Of a stretch of DNA of 64,000 bases, positions 49,416 through 59,381 are shown piece by piece. The position numbers and the translations under genes were made by a program. The DNA is taken from contig NC_092344.1 of NCBI RefSeq assembly GCF_963676685.1, positions 97,060,749-97,124,748 on the forward strand, in the 5' to 3' direction. How positions within the stretch are numbered: position 1 is the first letter of the stretch; each line of letters begins with the position of its first letter. Source of the stretch: Mytilus edulis. Lineage: Eukaryota > Mollusca > Bivalvia > Mytilida > Mytilidae. The notes beneath the pieces are model-generated. The model was not told the DNA's origin and ran no database searches. It was given only the letters and a program-made list of their open reading frames with translations.

Positions 49416-49916
49416 TCAAAAAAGTATTAACACCTTATGTTTGTGGCATAACACCGTGGCCATAAGTTACATGTTTTCTGTTTAGTATTAAATTTATATT
49501 AAGATCCATTTTGTTACATCTTGTGATCAATTTTATTTGTCAATCGTCAATGGCAGTCAGCAGGGTTAAAGAACATCAGTTGTTCGACCTGTTAGTCAAA
49601 TGCGTTTTGTTTAAATATACTTCTTCACTTTTTGGGTCTTTTGGAAAATGTTGTTTGTGCTGTATTTCGACCCTTCTATAACGAAATTTGTTTTACATGC
49701 ACACGTATAAAAATTGCGGTTTTTATCCAACGTAATCATAGGTTTGAACGTAGTTTTTAATTTAGACTTGTTTATACTTTTTCGTTGGGGCTTGTATCAT
49801 ATTTTCCCTCCGGTTTATATGATCCGTTCATCCTATATTGACTCTTAAAATTCAAGAGTCTATCTAAAAATGAGGGTACATTTTATATGGCCTTCCAAAT
49901 ACCGTTTCCATCCCTA

Positions 49917-49960
49917 ACATCAATGAAGAGACATTTATTGTCGAAATCCAGATCTGGTGT
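49917..49960 (+). ncRNA. Hammerhead ribozyme, satellite unit 4, mutated
   Basis: C3 of the core is A (AUGAAGA). The rest is conserved. Predicted inactive. The site lies exactly 545 bp from unit 3. Confidence 0.75.
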
Positions 49961-50547
49961 ACAAAAAAGTATTAACACCTTATGTTTGTGGCATAACATC
50001 GTGGCCACAAGTTACTTGTTTTCTGTTTAGTATTCAATTTATATTAAGATCCATTTTGTTACATCTTGTGATCAATTTTATTTGGCAATCGCCAATGGCA
50101 GTCAGCAGGGTTAAAGAACATCAGTTGTTCGACCTGTTAGTCAAATGCGTCTTGTGATCAATTTTATTTGGCAATCGCCAATGGCAGTCAGCAGGGTTGA
50201 AGAACATCAGTTGGTCGACCTATTAGTCAAATGCGTTTTGTTTAAATATACTTCTTCATTTTTTTCGTCTTTTGGAAAATGTTGTTTGTGCTGTATTTAG
50301 ACCCTTCTATAACGAAATTTGTTTTACATGCACACGTATAAAAATTGCGGTTTTTATCCAACGCAATCATAGGTTTGAACGTAGTTTTCAATTTAGACTC
50401 GTTTATATTTTTTCGTTTGGGCTTGTAACATATTTTCCCTCCGGTTTATATGATCCGTTCATCCTATATTGACTCTTAAAATTCAAGCGTCTATCTAAAA
50501 ATGAGGGTACATTTTATATGGCCTTCCAAATACCGTTTCGATCCCTA

Positions 50548-50591
50548 ACATCACTGAAGAGACATTTATTGTCGAAATCCGGATCTGGTGT
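50548..50591 (+). ncRNA. Hammerhead ribozyme, satellite unit 5, intact
   Basis: Identical core and helices to unit 1. Cleavage is predicted after C50585. It is 631 bp from unit 4 because of the 86-bp internal duplication. Confidence 0.85.
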
Positions 50592-50984
50592 ACAAAAAAG
50601 TATTAACACCTTATGTTTGTGGCTTAACATCGTGGCCACAAGTTACTTGTTTTCTGTTTAGTATTAAATTTATGTTAAGATCCATTTTGTTACATCTTGT
50701 GATCAATTTTATTTGGCAATCGCCAATGGCAGTCAGCAGGGTTAAAGAACATCAGTTGTTCGACCTGTTAGTCAAATGTGTTTTGATTAAATATACTTCT
50801 TCTCTTTTTTGGTCTTTTGGAAAATGTTGTTTGTGCTGTATTTCGACCCTTCTATAACGAAATTTGTTTTACATGCACACGTATAAAAATTGCGGTTCTT
50901 ATCAAACGCAATCATAGGTTTGAACGTAGTTTTCAATTTAGACTCGTTTATATATATATATATTATACATATATATATATATCA

Positions 50985-51110
50985 GTTGCATGAGTTCGAA
51001 TACCGGTGAGGAAAAAAAAATAGCAAAAGCAAATTTACAGATCTAACATTGTTGGGTTGATGTTGAGGCGAGTTGTATATTTTTAGACGAGTTGTATATA
51101 CATTATGTAC
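50985..51110 (+). mobile_element. SINE fragment, 3' part
   Basis: A B-box-like GAGTTCGAATACCG is followed by GCAAATTTACAGATCTAACA and TTGTTGGGTTGATGTT. It matches the tail of the fuller copy at 51371. Confidence 0.6.
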
Positions 51111-51370
51111 ACAGCCATGTATCACCATCATTAATGGCGATCCGATTAATACATCTGTTGTAGAGTTGTCACTGACTCAGACGTACTTATAAATATAATT
51201 ATTTTCTGTGACTGTATCTGACATTAATTTGTAGGATCCTTTACTATAGATAATTGAGCTGATCTGTAACAATAACATCTTCATGCCTTATATATCATGT
51301 ACTGTAGTACGCCGCTAGATTAAAACTGACGAGGAAAGGTAACACACTGCCACTGAAAGCTTTATTATTT

Positions 51371-51560
51371 GTAGAGCCCAGGTGGTCGTGTGGTCTAGCG
51401 GGACGGCTGCAGTGAAGGCGATTTGGTGTCACGATATCACAGTAGCATGGGTTCGAATCCCGGCGAGGGAAGAACCAAAAATTTGCGAAAGCAAATTTAC
51501 AGATCTAACATTGTTGGGTTGATGTTTAGACGAGTTGTATATATATATATATATATTACG
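51371..51560 (+). mobile_element. tRNA-derived SINE
   Basis: An A-box-like TGGTCTAGCGG (about 51387) and a B box GGGTTCGAATCCC (about 51449) form an internal RNA polymerase III promoter. The body GCAAATTTACAGATCTAACA follows, and the copy ends in a TA microsatellite. A partial second copy lies 400 bp upstream. Confidence 0.7.
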
Positions 51561-52591
51561 TATTATATGTCTCTAATGTATAACCAAAAAAAGTCACATG
51601 AAATTTATTTGAAATTGTGTGTAGTAAATTATATCATTTGAACTTTGTTACATCATCTTTACATGTTAGAATCTGCGCGTTACGTTTGCGCGAATTAGTC
51701 CTACATTTGCTCTCTCGAGAGAGAAAAATCCACTTTGCGATACAAAACGCATTACGTTTACGCGACATTGTTGCTAACTCACTACGTTTGAGCGTATTTA
51801 TTTTGATTAAGATTATAAAAAGTAAAATTTCAAGTATACTGAACTCCGAGGATTATTCAATACCACAAAATCCCTGATCAAATGTCAAAATCCAAAGATC
51901 AAACACATCAAACGAGTTTCTATTTTATATCGCTAGGGTTCAAATTATAGATGATTCCCGTAGATATCATAGTCATGTAAACTGTGTTTTATTTATGACT
52001 ACATACTTTGAATGGAAAGGAACCCATGATATTCATTGTAATTTATTCATTATGTTTCTTTTTCGTAAATGTAGTACTGGTTTTTCTTGTTTCTAAGAAC
52101 GAATAAAGAGCTCTCATATATCCTTTTAGTGTCTTTCGCTTCTCATTTGTTATCGTTTTCAATTGTTTTTGATATTAGTATCTAAGTAGACACAATGGCA
52201 ATGCTGTTGGAAAAAATCAGTCCGTTCCCCTCAGTTGTTTAAGTTCTATTTTTTTAACAGGTTTACAAACAGAGGAACACACGACGGACGCCAAGTAATG
52301 ACAAAAGTTCACACTGACCCTACTGAGCATTTTTTTCTCATATCTCGCCTACATCAACAATAGCAGTAGGAATTGTGCAAACAGGTGTGCACAGAAATGA
52401 TGTGTTCAATATAAATATGACTAATGTTTCTTTCTCGTTTTATCTAAAGGGAATATAAAAAAAATTAGCCTAGGTTGCATTGTAGAAACCCAACCGTTTT
52501 GATTATCTAAACTATTATTCTAAGATGAGATCCTAAACAATTTCAATAAGAACATACATATGTGCAACAGAAATGGTTCTGTATGTCTTAC
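51561..52591. other. Gene C intron 2, distal part
   Basis: Decayed arm-family repeat near 51830-51910 and a broken pearl-like tail near 52270-52310. No gene. Confidence 0.4.
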
Positions 52592-52747
52592 CTTGATCTT
52601 CTCCTTTTATTGTGCGTACCGGTGCAAAACTTATACTGTAATGGACTGTACTAAGTGGAGGTTCTATATCATACTTCATTATTCGTGAAATTTGCGTCCT
52701 TATATTGTCTCTCTTTCCATGATCAAATTTAACACCCTTCACTTTTC
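52592..52747 (-). CDS. Schlafen-like gene C, exon 2
   Basis: 156 nt between a TTTATAG acceptor and a CAAG|GTAAGA donor, phase 1 at both ends. Encodes Gly-Lys-Val-Lys-Gly-Val, a Lys-Arg-Asp-Asn-Ile helix and a His-Tyr-Ser-Ile-Ser-Phe-Ala-Pro-Val strand. Closest to gene B. Confidence 0.78.
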
Positions 52748-52974
52748 CTATAAAAAAAAAGCGAGGGAACCAAATAATCAAGACAGATTATTCAAACATT
52801 TATGAAAGTACAAATATACAACCACATGATCCAGGACATTTAACATTATTTAAAAATAATATCCACGCGGACAACAAATGACAACTAGATTTGAGAACTG
52901 GGAACTACACCATCCGCACTCCGATAATTAATAAGACAAAATTGATGATATGTACGTGATAAATATGTCAACCC

Positions 52975-53170
52975 GTTTTGATATTTATTATAACTACAAG
53001 ATATCTCATCAACTTCATAAGATATCTTATATATTATATATATTCTATAATATATCTTATATAAGATATTTTAATAAGATATCGTATAGACTTTAGGTGA
53101 TACCTTATAAAGTATATAAGATATCATATAAATTATATAAGATATATTCTATAATGTAGACGATATCTTC
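52975..53170. repeat. AT-rich self-complementary tract
   Basis: Many copies of AAGATATCTTATATA and its reverse complement lie head to head. Low-complexity, probably able to form cruciforms. Confidence 0.6.
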
Positions 53171-53218
53171 TTTTTTTTATATAATTAGTTATCAAAGGTA
53201 CCATCATTATATTTTGAT

Positions 53219-53262
53219 ACGAAAGACGCGCGTTTCGTTTACATAAGACTCATCAGTGACGC
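53219..53262 (-). ncRNA. Solo hammerhead ribozyme, weak helices
   Basis: CUGAUGA, GAAA and GUC are intact, but helix II has a C-A mismatch (GUC/AAC) and helix I (GCGUCA with UUUCGU) has two mismatches. Cleavage, if any, would be between 53225 and 53224. Confidence 0.65.
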
Positions 53263-53344
53263 TCAGATCAAAATATTAATAGTTATAAAGCCAAACAAGT
53301 ACAAAGTTTTATATATAAAAAAAAGACATTGAAATTGTAACCCA

Positions 53345-53422
53345 TTGGTAGCGGAGAGGTTTCGTCGATGAATTGATGTTAGTCACATATAACAGATTTC
53401 AAGGACGGGTTCGATTCCAAGT
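53345..53422 (+). other. tRNA-like sequence with A and B boxes
   Basis: TAGCGGAGAGG matches the A box consensus and GGTTCGATTCC matches the B box, about 57 bp apart, which fits a tRNA with an insert or a SINE head. No acceptor stem pairing was found. Probably SINE-derived. Confidence 0.4.
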
Positions 53423-54602
53423 TAAGGCATACAGAAATTACAAAGATTAAAGGTAAGTTTTTAAATTAATTCCATTAGTGTACAGAACTCAGTAAATTAG
53501 CCAATTCAAATAATGAAATAAGGAACACAAAGGAGGCAATTGAATATACTTTGATGAGTCCATTTCAGCGACAGTTATAATAAGCGTAAATTCTAGAAAT
53601 CGAATCCACGGTAAATGAATAGGCTGATGTCACGACTATGGTTGACGTCTTCTCAATCTTTTTTTCTCCACATTATTGTCTAGTTTTTTGTTCTCTCAAA
53701 AGGGCATATTGAAAAAATTAAAACCATTAATATTAAAAGATGATTTAAGATGGATCGGAACCATTCGACTGCGCATAATTTCACGCATGGATTACAATGC
53801 ACACGAAACGTATGTGTCGTAAATTCGATATTATTTTTTTTAAATATTTTGATTGATTAAAAATGTTAAATCATTGTAGTTATGTCACTAAAAGAATATT
53901 GTCGTTATTATGTGTATCTGTGAGGCTCAAAACGACTTTTAACCAATTTTCACCATTTTCCGCCAAAATTTGGGTTTTAAGGCAAAATATTTCTTTTTCC
54001 TTATGGGTGACCTATGTTTTTTTATTTGCTCATTCTTTGAAGCTATGTTTCAGCTTTTTATAGTGCACTCTTGGACCAAGTGTCATAGAACGTTTTTTTG
54101 ATATTCCGATAAAAATATGTCAACACCTCTATTTTCCTTATCATTTCATTGAAAAATGGTCCCTTTTACATACCTGCTTAAAAGTAAAATTTTGAGCATA
54201 AATGGCCCGTGACCCCCTATTTTTTTTCGACCAATTTGATTAACTTTCTGTAAAGAATAAAATAACAAAAAATACGGCACTTCTGATAGAAACTTCGAAA
54301 AGGCCAGAGCCACCTTTTCTTGTCTTGTCAATGGAAAAATCCAACAAAACGTATAGCCTAACGTACGGTATGGGTTTTTCTCATTGTTGAAAGCCATACG
54401 GTTTCCTTTGGTTGTTTACATCTATATCATTTGCACTCTTGTGGATATTTGTCTCATTTGTAATCATGGAAGATTTCTTTATTACTAGAATTATACTCTT
54501 TATCATGTCAGGAAGTCGCCCTTTTAGCATGCCTAGTAGCAAATCGCTTGTTACACATTTAAATATCGAAGATGTGGAAAGGGAATACAAGTTTGATCTT
54601 AC
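53423..54602. other. Gene C intron 1, remaining part
   Basis: No recognisable element. Frames near 54146-54768 are not supported and partly overlap the shadow of exon 1. Confidence 0.4.
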
Positions 54603-55029
54603 CATGGTCATCTACGCCTATAAATATCGTTCCATCTTTCTGGATGTTAACAAACCCGCATGCATAATGTGCAAGACTTTTTGTATTTGCCGTTCTCAGA
54701 AAATTATCAATACTGCCTTCTTTAAATTCTCTTTGTCTTGTTTCGTCACCAATATTTTCATCATTTAAATATACATTTAAAGGTCTTTTATTATGTACCC
54801 TGTTAGCATAAATCTTCTTATATTCTTTTGCTATCTGTGTAAACTTGAAACCTTCGTTATTTATACTGTCGGCGATATTGAGTGCGTCACTAATTGATTG
54901 TAAATATAAAGTTGCAGTTTTTGTATCACCACAATCTTCTATCTCCAATTTGTCCACAGCTATATCTATAGTTAACTTCTTTTGGAATACTTTTTGAATA
55001 TCGTCTCTTAAAATCTTGTCATTTTCCAT
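54603..55029 (-). CDS. Schlafen-like gene C, exon 1, shortened N-terminus
   Basis: 427 nt from an in-frame ATG at 55029 to a CATG|GTAAGA donor. Relative to gene B it lacks the first 13 residues and two Gly/Asn codons after the Glu pair. The ancestral ATG is still present at 55055 but a small deletion puts it out of frame. It now reads 15 codons (starting Met-Ser-Thr-Glu-Phe-Val-Ile) and stops, overlapping the new start. The Glu pair (Gly-Asp-Glu-Thr-Arg-Gln-Arg-Glu-Phe-Lys) and the Gly-Val-Asp-Asp block remain, so the catalytic part could be intact. The first strand of the possible RRM-like unit is lost. Confidence 0.7.
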
Positions 55030-55130
55030 TTTTTTATCACAAATTCAGTCGACATTTTTACTTTGTTTATTGAATTCAAAAATGCATTGATCAAAAGTGT
55101 TTAGGTTAAATTAAAATGTGTGTTAGTGTC

Positions 55131-55170
55131 GTTGCTATGTGACATTCAATACAAAACTATTTTCTGAAAA
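55131..55170 (-). promoter_or_regulatory. Conserved block upstream of gene C
   Basis: GTTGCTATGTGACATTCAAT and CTATTTTCTGAAAA lie about 76 bp upstream of the ancestral start. Same as in gene B and close to gene A. Confidence 0.5.
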
Positions 55171-55914
55171 TGGTTACTTTACAAGAAAGTAATATATCTG
55201 TTATGGTCGTACGAATAATCTTTCTTTAATTTTCACATTATAAATTGATTAAAAATAAGTATTTGTTTTTCAAAATATAAAAATAATAACATGAATTTTC
55301 TGTAAATTGTTATGCAATAATAATGATAATCGTCAAAACGATTTTTTGAACATGGTAAAAATTTATGTATATATGTGAAAATCTTTGATAGTCTAAGTTT
55401 TATGTTTCTTGGATTTTCTTTAATTTGTGGACACTTCTCTTTTCTATTTTGATTTGTGGAGGGGTTATACATAGAATTTTTTCCTTTTTGTATCTTTCGA
55501 AAATTTCTGAGGCAATTTTTTTGTGACATTTATCGTTATATATTCAGCCAAACGTAACGACTCTGTGTGACGTATCGTTTGTACTGATTAAAAGGAAAGC
55601 AATAAACCATTAAACACCAATTGTTCAAACAACAAATAAATGTCGCTCCACGCTAAACGATATATTTTGATTTGCAAAGATTAAAATCCGGTTTAAAATA
55701 TCATTTCCAGTGTCAATAAATAGTTTTTTCGTATGCTGATTCCAAAAATGTATGGTTTATTCATTAGTCAGCACTTCTGTTTTGACATGAATTATCATTA
55801 ATCAGATAGTCATAATTATAAAGTAACTGTTACCAAAACTTTACATTTTGAGAATACTAAGGTTTTCCTACCTCAAGAATAGACTACCTTGGCTGCTTTT
55901 TGCGAAACTATAAG

Positions 55915-56090
55915 AACTTTTTGGTCCTCAATGCTCTTCATTTCGTACTCTAGAGCTAGTTCAAAGTACGCTGATTTTGTTAAACGAGGAATACTGCTTT
56001 CTCAAAAGTTGCCAAGACAGGGCTATGAATCAATCAAATTAAGGTCATCACTAAAGAAATTTTACGGTCGCCATCATGAGCTGATCTAGA
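55915..56090 (+). pseudogene. Penelope-like reverse transcriptase C-terminal fragment
   Basis: Plus-strand residues Tyr-Ser-Arg-Ala-Ser-Ser through Phe-Tyr-Gly-Arg-His-His-Glu-Leu-Ile align with the Naiad and second-family C-termini. It starts after a GGTCCTCAATGCTCTTCA tract that also flanks hammerhead units, so the piece is chimeric. Absent from the duplicated region upstream of gene B. Confidence 0.65.
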
Positions 56091-56477
56091 ATATTTAATG
56101 ATTTTATTTATATAAACTTTTGTGTGAAATAAGGGAGATGATTTGTTACTTCCTGTTTGAAAAATGCCATTTTTACATTTTTATAGTTTCTTGATATTGG
56201 TTCTTAAAATATATGGTTCTATATACTTCAACATAAAAAAGGGGGGAAAGGAGCTATTATCGGTTTACATAATTTCATATCTGGTTTCCTATTGTAAATG
56301 TTACGGCTTGCAACCTAATGCGAAATGTATTGTGGCTTTACCATGTATGATTATGAATTCTAAACAAAGGAAAAGTAAAGAACGTGAAATTTACCTGGGC
56401 CTTGAGCTCACTTTCAAGATCATAAACCAAGAACTTCAAAACTAAAAACCTTGGGTCTTTATTTTATATATTGTTAG

Positions 56478-57428
56478 TAGTGTTGTCAAATCGGACACTT
56501 TTGCCTAACCGGTTACTCGGATAATTGTTCGACTGATTAACCGGTTAACCGGTAGTTTTTTTTAAGTTGGTGTTTGAAAGCCTAGTTATCTATAGTACCT
56601 ACACATAGATATAAGATGTAGTATGAGTGTCAATGTGACAACCTTCCATCCAAGTCATAAATTTACGCTTTTAGAATTGAAGTTTGTCCTTTGGCATTAT
56701 AAGGCTTGTCTGTGAGGATTCCTGGCGAAGGTTGACTTTTAAAAATTAATACACCGTATCAACTATATCGTTTTTAACAACTTCAGATTGAAAAATATAA
56801 AAAAAATCTTGATCTCGTAGAATTGAATATGTCTGAAACCGATTATTCTTTCCTTATCTCTTGTTGTCTCCGAAAATAATGTGGAGTGTTTCAATTTTAA
56901 ATGATTAACCTATTTCTCGTACAATCACGCATACATTGAGTACATTCAAAATGGTCTGCATTTCACAATTTTTGAGTTAGCATTTCGTTTAAAGTAAGAC
57001 AAAGCCTTGCACGACGGAGGTTGGACATTCAGGTGTAGGCCTACACAATATTTGATCAAAAACGAAATAATGAAGTAAATCGTAGAATTTAATCGTATTA
57101 CTGATTAAAAGTTGCTGTTAAAAAAACATGTAATTTTACTAATTATGTTTCCTTAAGATCTTGCCTCGAGCTGAGACAAGTTCTAATTAATTTTATGTTT
57201 TTTGGATTAACAATAGCAATCAATATACTGGACAATTGATCTGTCAAATTAATAACAACGACGAGAATTTTTAAATAAAACATAACTATTTAATGATTTC
57301 AATACAAATTTATATCAAACCTATTCAAATAGAAAAAAAATTCCGGTTTAGCGGTTAGCGTTTTTGGTATTCGGTATTCGGTCGTTCGACCGGTTAACCG
57401 GTTAACCGGTTAACCGTTGACAACACTA
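56478..57428. mobile_element. hAT-type MITE with 8-bp target duplication
   Basis: Perfect 12-bp ends TAGTGTTGTCAA and TTGACAACACTA. The subterminal regions carry repeated CGGTTAACCGG motifs. ATTGTTAG flanks both sides (56470-56477 and 57429-57436). The interior has no transposase. The segment upstream of gene B shows the uninterrupted site (TATATCGTTAGTGTC near 38983), confirming both the boundaries and an insertion after the duplication. Confidence 0.85.
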
Positions 57429-57436
57429 ATTGTTAG

Positions 57437-58257
57437 TGTCTTAATTGTCATTTCGAGCCTTTTATAGCTGACTATGTGGTATGGGCTTTGCTTATTGTTG
57501 AAGGCCTTACGGTGATCTATAGTAGATAAGTTCTGTCTCATTAGGTCTCTTGTGGAGAGTTGTCTCATTGGCAATCATACCACATCTTTTTTATATATAA
57601 TATCACCAAACGTAATTATGAAGGAGTAGAAAACGCTCTTCAAATATCTAGGTAACCTTTACAATAAAACTTAGGAGTTAAGACATATTGCAACTATTAT
57701 TTAAGTAAAAATATTTTGTCAATATCTTTTACGGGATGGAGAGTCTCATTAGCACGCATGCTATATACTATCTTATATATATTTAAAAAGAAGTTAATAT
57801 GAGCCAAAATCAAAATTTAAAATAGCGGACCTTAACATTAAAACTTACTTTTCTTTTTCTTTTTGACTAATGACCTCAGATCAAAATATCCTAGGTCTCT
57901 TTCATTTATCATTTACCAGTTATGAATGCATATCACTTATAACAGATGCATAACTCCCATATGGAGTATCTGGAACGATTCGGTCAAAACCAATCTCAAC
58001 ATCCTGAAATACAACGAGCAATTTTGTAACTTTTCTTTTACGGTTGCAAATGAGTAGTCGGCACAGTGTTTGGAAGATAAGGAAGACGAAGTGTTAGGTA
58101 AAACAGGATCGGTTTCAAACGTGCATCAACTGTTCGATATAATTTACCAAATAGCAAAGCAGCAATAATTCTTCGGAAGCGGTAGTTAAAACGAATAATA
58201 ATCAGACCAAAAGCAATAAACTACAAACGTTTTTGCAGGAATGTCCTTTTGTTGCAA
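57437..58257. other. Remaining segmental duplication upstream of gene C
   Basis: Aligned in part with 39000-39590. A short extra repeat near 57490-57590 has no match upstream of gene B. No gene. Confidence 0.45.
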
Positions 58258-58307
58258 ATCTGATGATAATAACTCATCATAGATACTAGGATAAAATTTT
58301 TGTATTT

Positions 58308-58351
58308 ACGCCAGACGCGCGTTTCGTCTACAAAACACTCATCAGTGACGC
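58308..58351 (-). ncRNA. Hammerhead ribozyme, intact core
   Basis: CUGAUGA, GAAA and GUC are intact. Helix II has a G-G mismatch at its third pair (GUG/GAC). Cleavage is predicted between 58314 and 58313. Helix I pairs GCGUCA with UGGCGU. Confidence 0.75.
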
Positions 58352-58674
58352 TCGAAACCAAAAAAGTTAAATGGCCAAATAAAGTACGAAGTCGAAGAGC
58401 ATTGATGACCAAAATTCCTAAAAGTTTTCCAACACATCTAAGGTAATCTATTTCTGAGGAAGAAAAGCCTTAGTATTTCAAAAATTTTAAATGTTTTATG
58501 AACAGTTAATTAATAAGTATGACCATAGTAATGATAATTCATGTCAGCACAGAAGTGAAGTGCTGACTACTGGGCTTGTGATACCCTCGGGGAATTAGAA
58601 CTGCACCAGCAGTGGCATCAACCTAGTGGTTGTAAATAAATTCATCATAGATACCAGGATAACATTTTGTATTT

Positions 58675-58718
58675 AGGCCAGACGCGCGTTTCGTCTACGA
58701 AAGACGTATCAGTGACGT
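58675..58718 (-). ncRNA. Hammerhead ribozyme, mutated core
   Basis: Core reads CUGAUAC, changing G8 and A9. Helix II, GAAA and GUC are kept. Predicted inactive. Confidence 0.7.
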
Positions 58719-58780
58719 TCGAATCCAAAAAAAGGCCAAATAAAGTACGAAGATGAAGAGCATTGATGACCAAACTTCCT

Positions 58781-59225
58781 AAATAAAGGCAACAGTAGTA
58801 TACCGCTGTTCAAAACTCATAAATCCATGGACAAAAAACAAAATCGGGGTAACAAACTAAAACCGAGGGAAACGCATTAAATATAAGAGGAGAACAACGA
58901 CATAACACCGAAACGTAACACACACAGAAACGGACCAAGCATCAGACAAAACACCACGAGAATAACAAATATAACATGAAAACCAAATACATGAATTTGG
59001 GATAGACAAGTACCGTGCCACGTCTTATCTCAATTTCTCAAAAATAAGAGAAAACACAAACGACTCAACGTTAAAATGCAACACACACAGAAACGAACAA
59101 TAATATAACAATGGCCATCTTCCTGACTTGGTACAGGACACTTTTAAAGGGGAATAAAAGTGGTGGGTTGAACCTGGTTTTGTGGCATGCCAAACCTCGC
59201 ACTTTAATGGCAAAGTTAAATATAA
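58781..59225 (-). repeat. Naiad pseudo-LTR, 3' copy
   Basis: Matches 63556-64000 at a constant offset of 4775 with no indel and one noticed substitution (AAACGAAC against AAACAAAC). The true unit may extend past 59225 to the fossil hammerhead, because the other copy is cut by the window end. Confidence 0.85.
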
Positions 59226-59337
59226 CATTGAAATGACAACATAATATTACAGGACTACAATACAAATTAATAGAACATATTAGACAAAGAAAAACATGAT
59301 TAATAGATAACAAAAAGCATCAGGTTTAAAATTCAAT

Positions 59338-59381
59338 ACGCCAAAAACGCGCCTTGTCCACACAAGACTTACAAGTGACGC
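59338..59381 (-). ncRNA. Fossil hammerhead in Naiad 3' region
   Basis: 44 nt, same length and register as the retrozyme-like hammerhead. Helix I (GCGUCA with UGGCGU) and helix II (GUC/GAC with the same loop size) persist. CUGAUGA has become CUUGUAA, GAAAC has become AAGGC, and the cleavage triplet is UUU. Confidence 0.6.

Larger units (their letters stand above)
47409..50950 (+). repeat. 545-bp hammerhead satellite array
   Basis: About six units repeat with a 545-bp period. The anchor GTTTGAACG or its remnant falls at 47471, 48016, 48561, about 49116, 49742, 50373 and 50918. Deviations are explained by a 549-bp insertion (48568-49116), an 82-bp local duplication (49131-49294) and an 86-bp duplication near 50064-50230. 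Each complete unit carries one 44-nt hammerhead on the plus strand, five in all. There is no conserved ORF. The array lies antisense in intron 2 of gene C. The layout matches hammerhead-bearing satellites and retrozymes of other animals. Confidence 0.85.
55060..58440. repeat. Segmental duplication upstream of gene C
   Basis: Counterpart of 38060-39740 upstream of gene B, in the same order, but about twice as long because of later insertions. Confidence 0.75.
58258..58780 (-). mobile_element. Retrozyme-like dimer beside the Naiad
   Basis: Two units at 367-bp spacing, with hammerheads at 58308 and 58675 and the stem-loop block between (58567-58629). The second unit is cut short at 58780, where the Naiad pseudo-LTR begins at a shared CCTAAA, so the Naiad probably inserted into it. 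The first unit is the duplicate of 39600-39740. Confidence 0.75.

Noticed and set aside
47409..50950. CRISPR-like array
   Set aside because: Eukaryotic satellite with 545-bp units; no short repeat-spacer pattern.
53345..53422. Possible functional tRNA gene
   Set aside because: Boxes are good but no acceptor or anticodon stem could be paired; kept only as tRNA-like.
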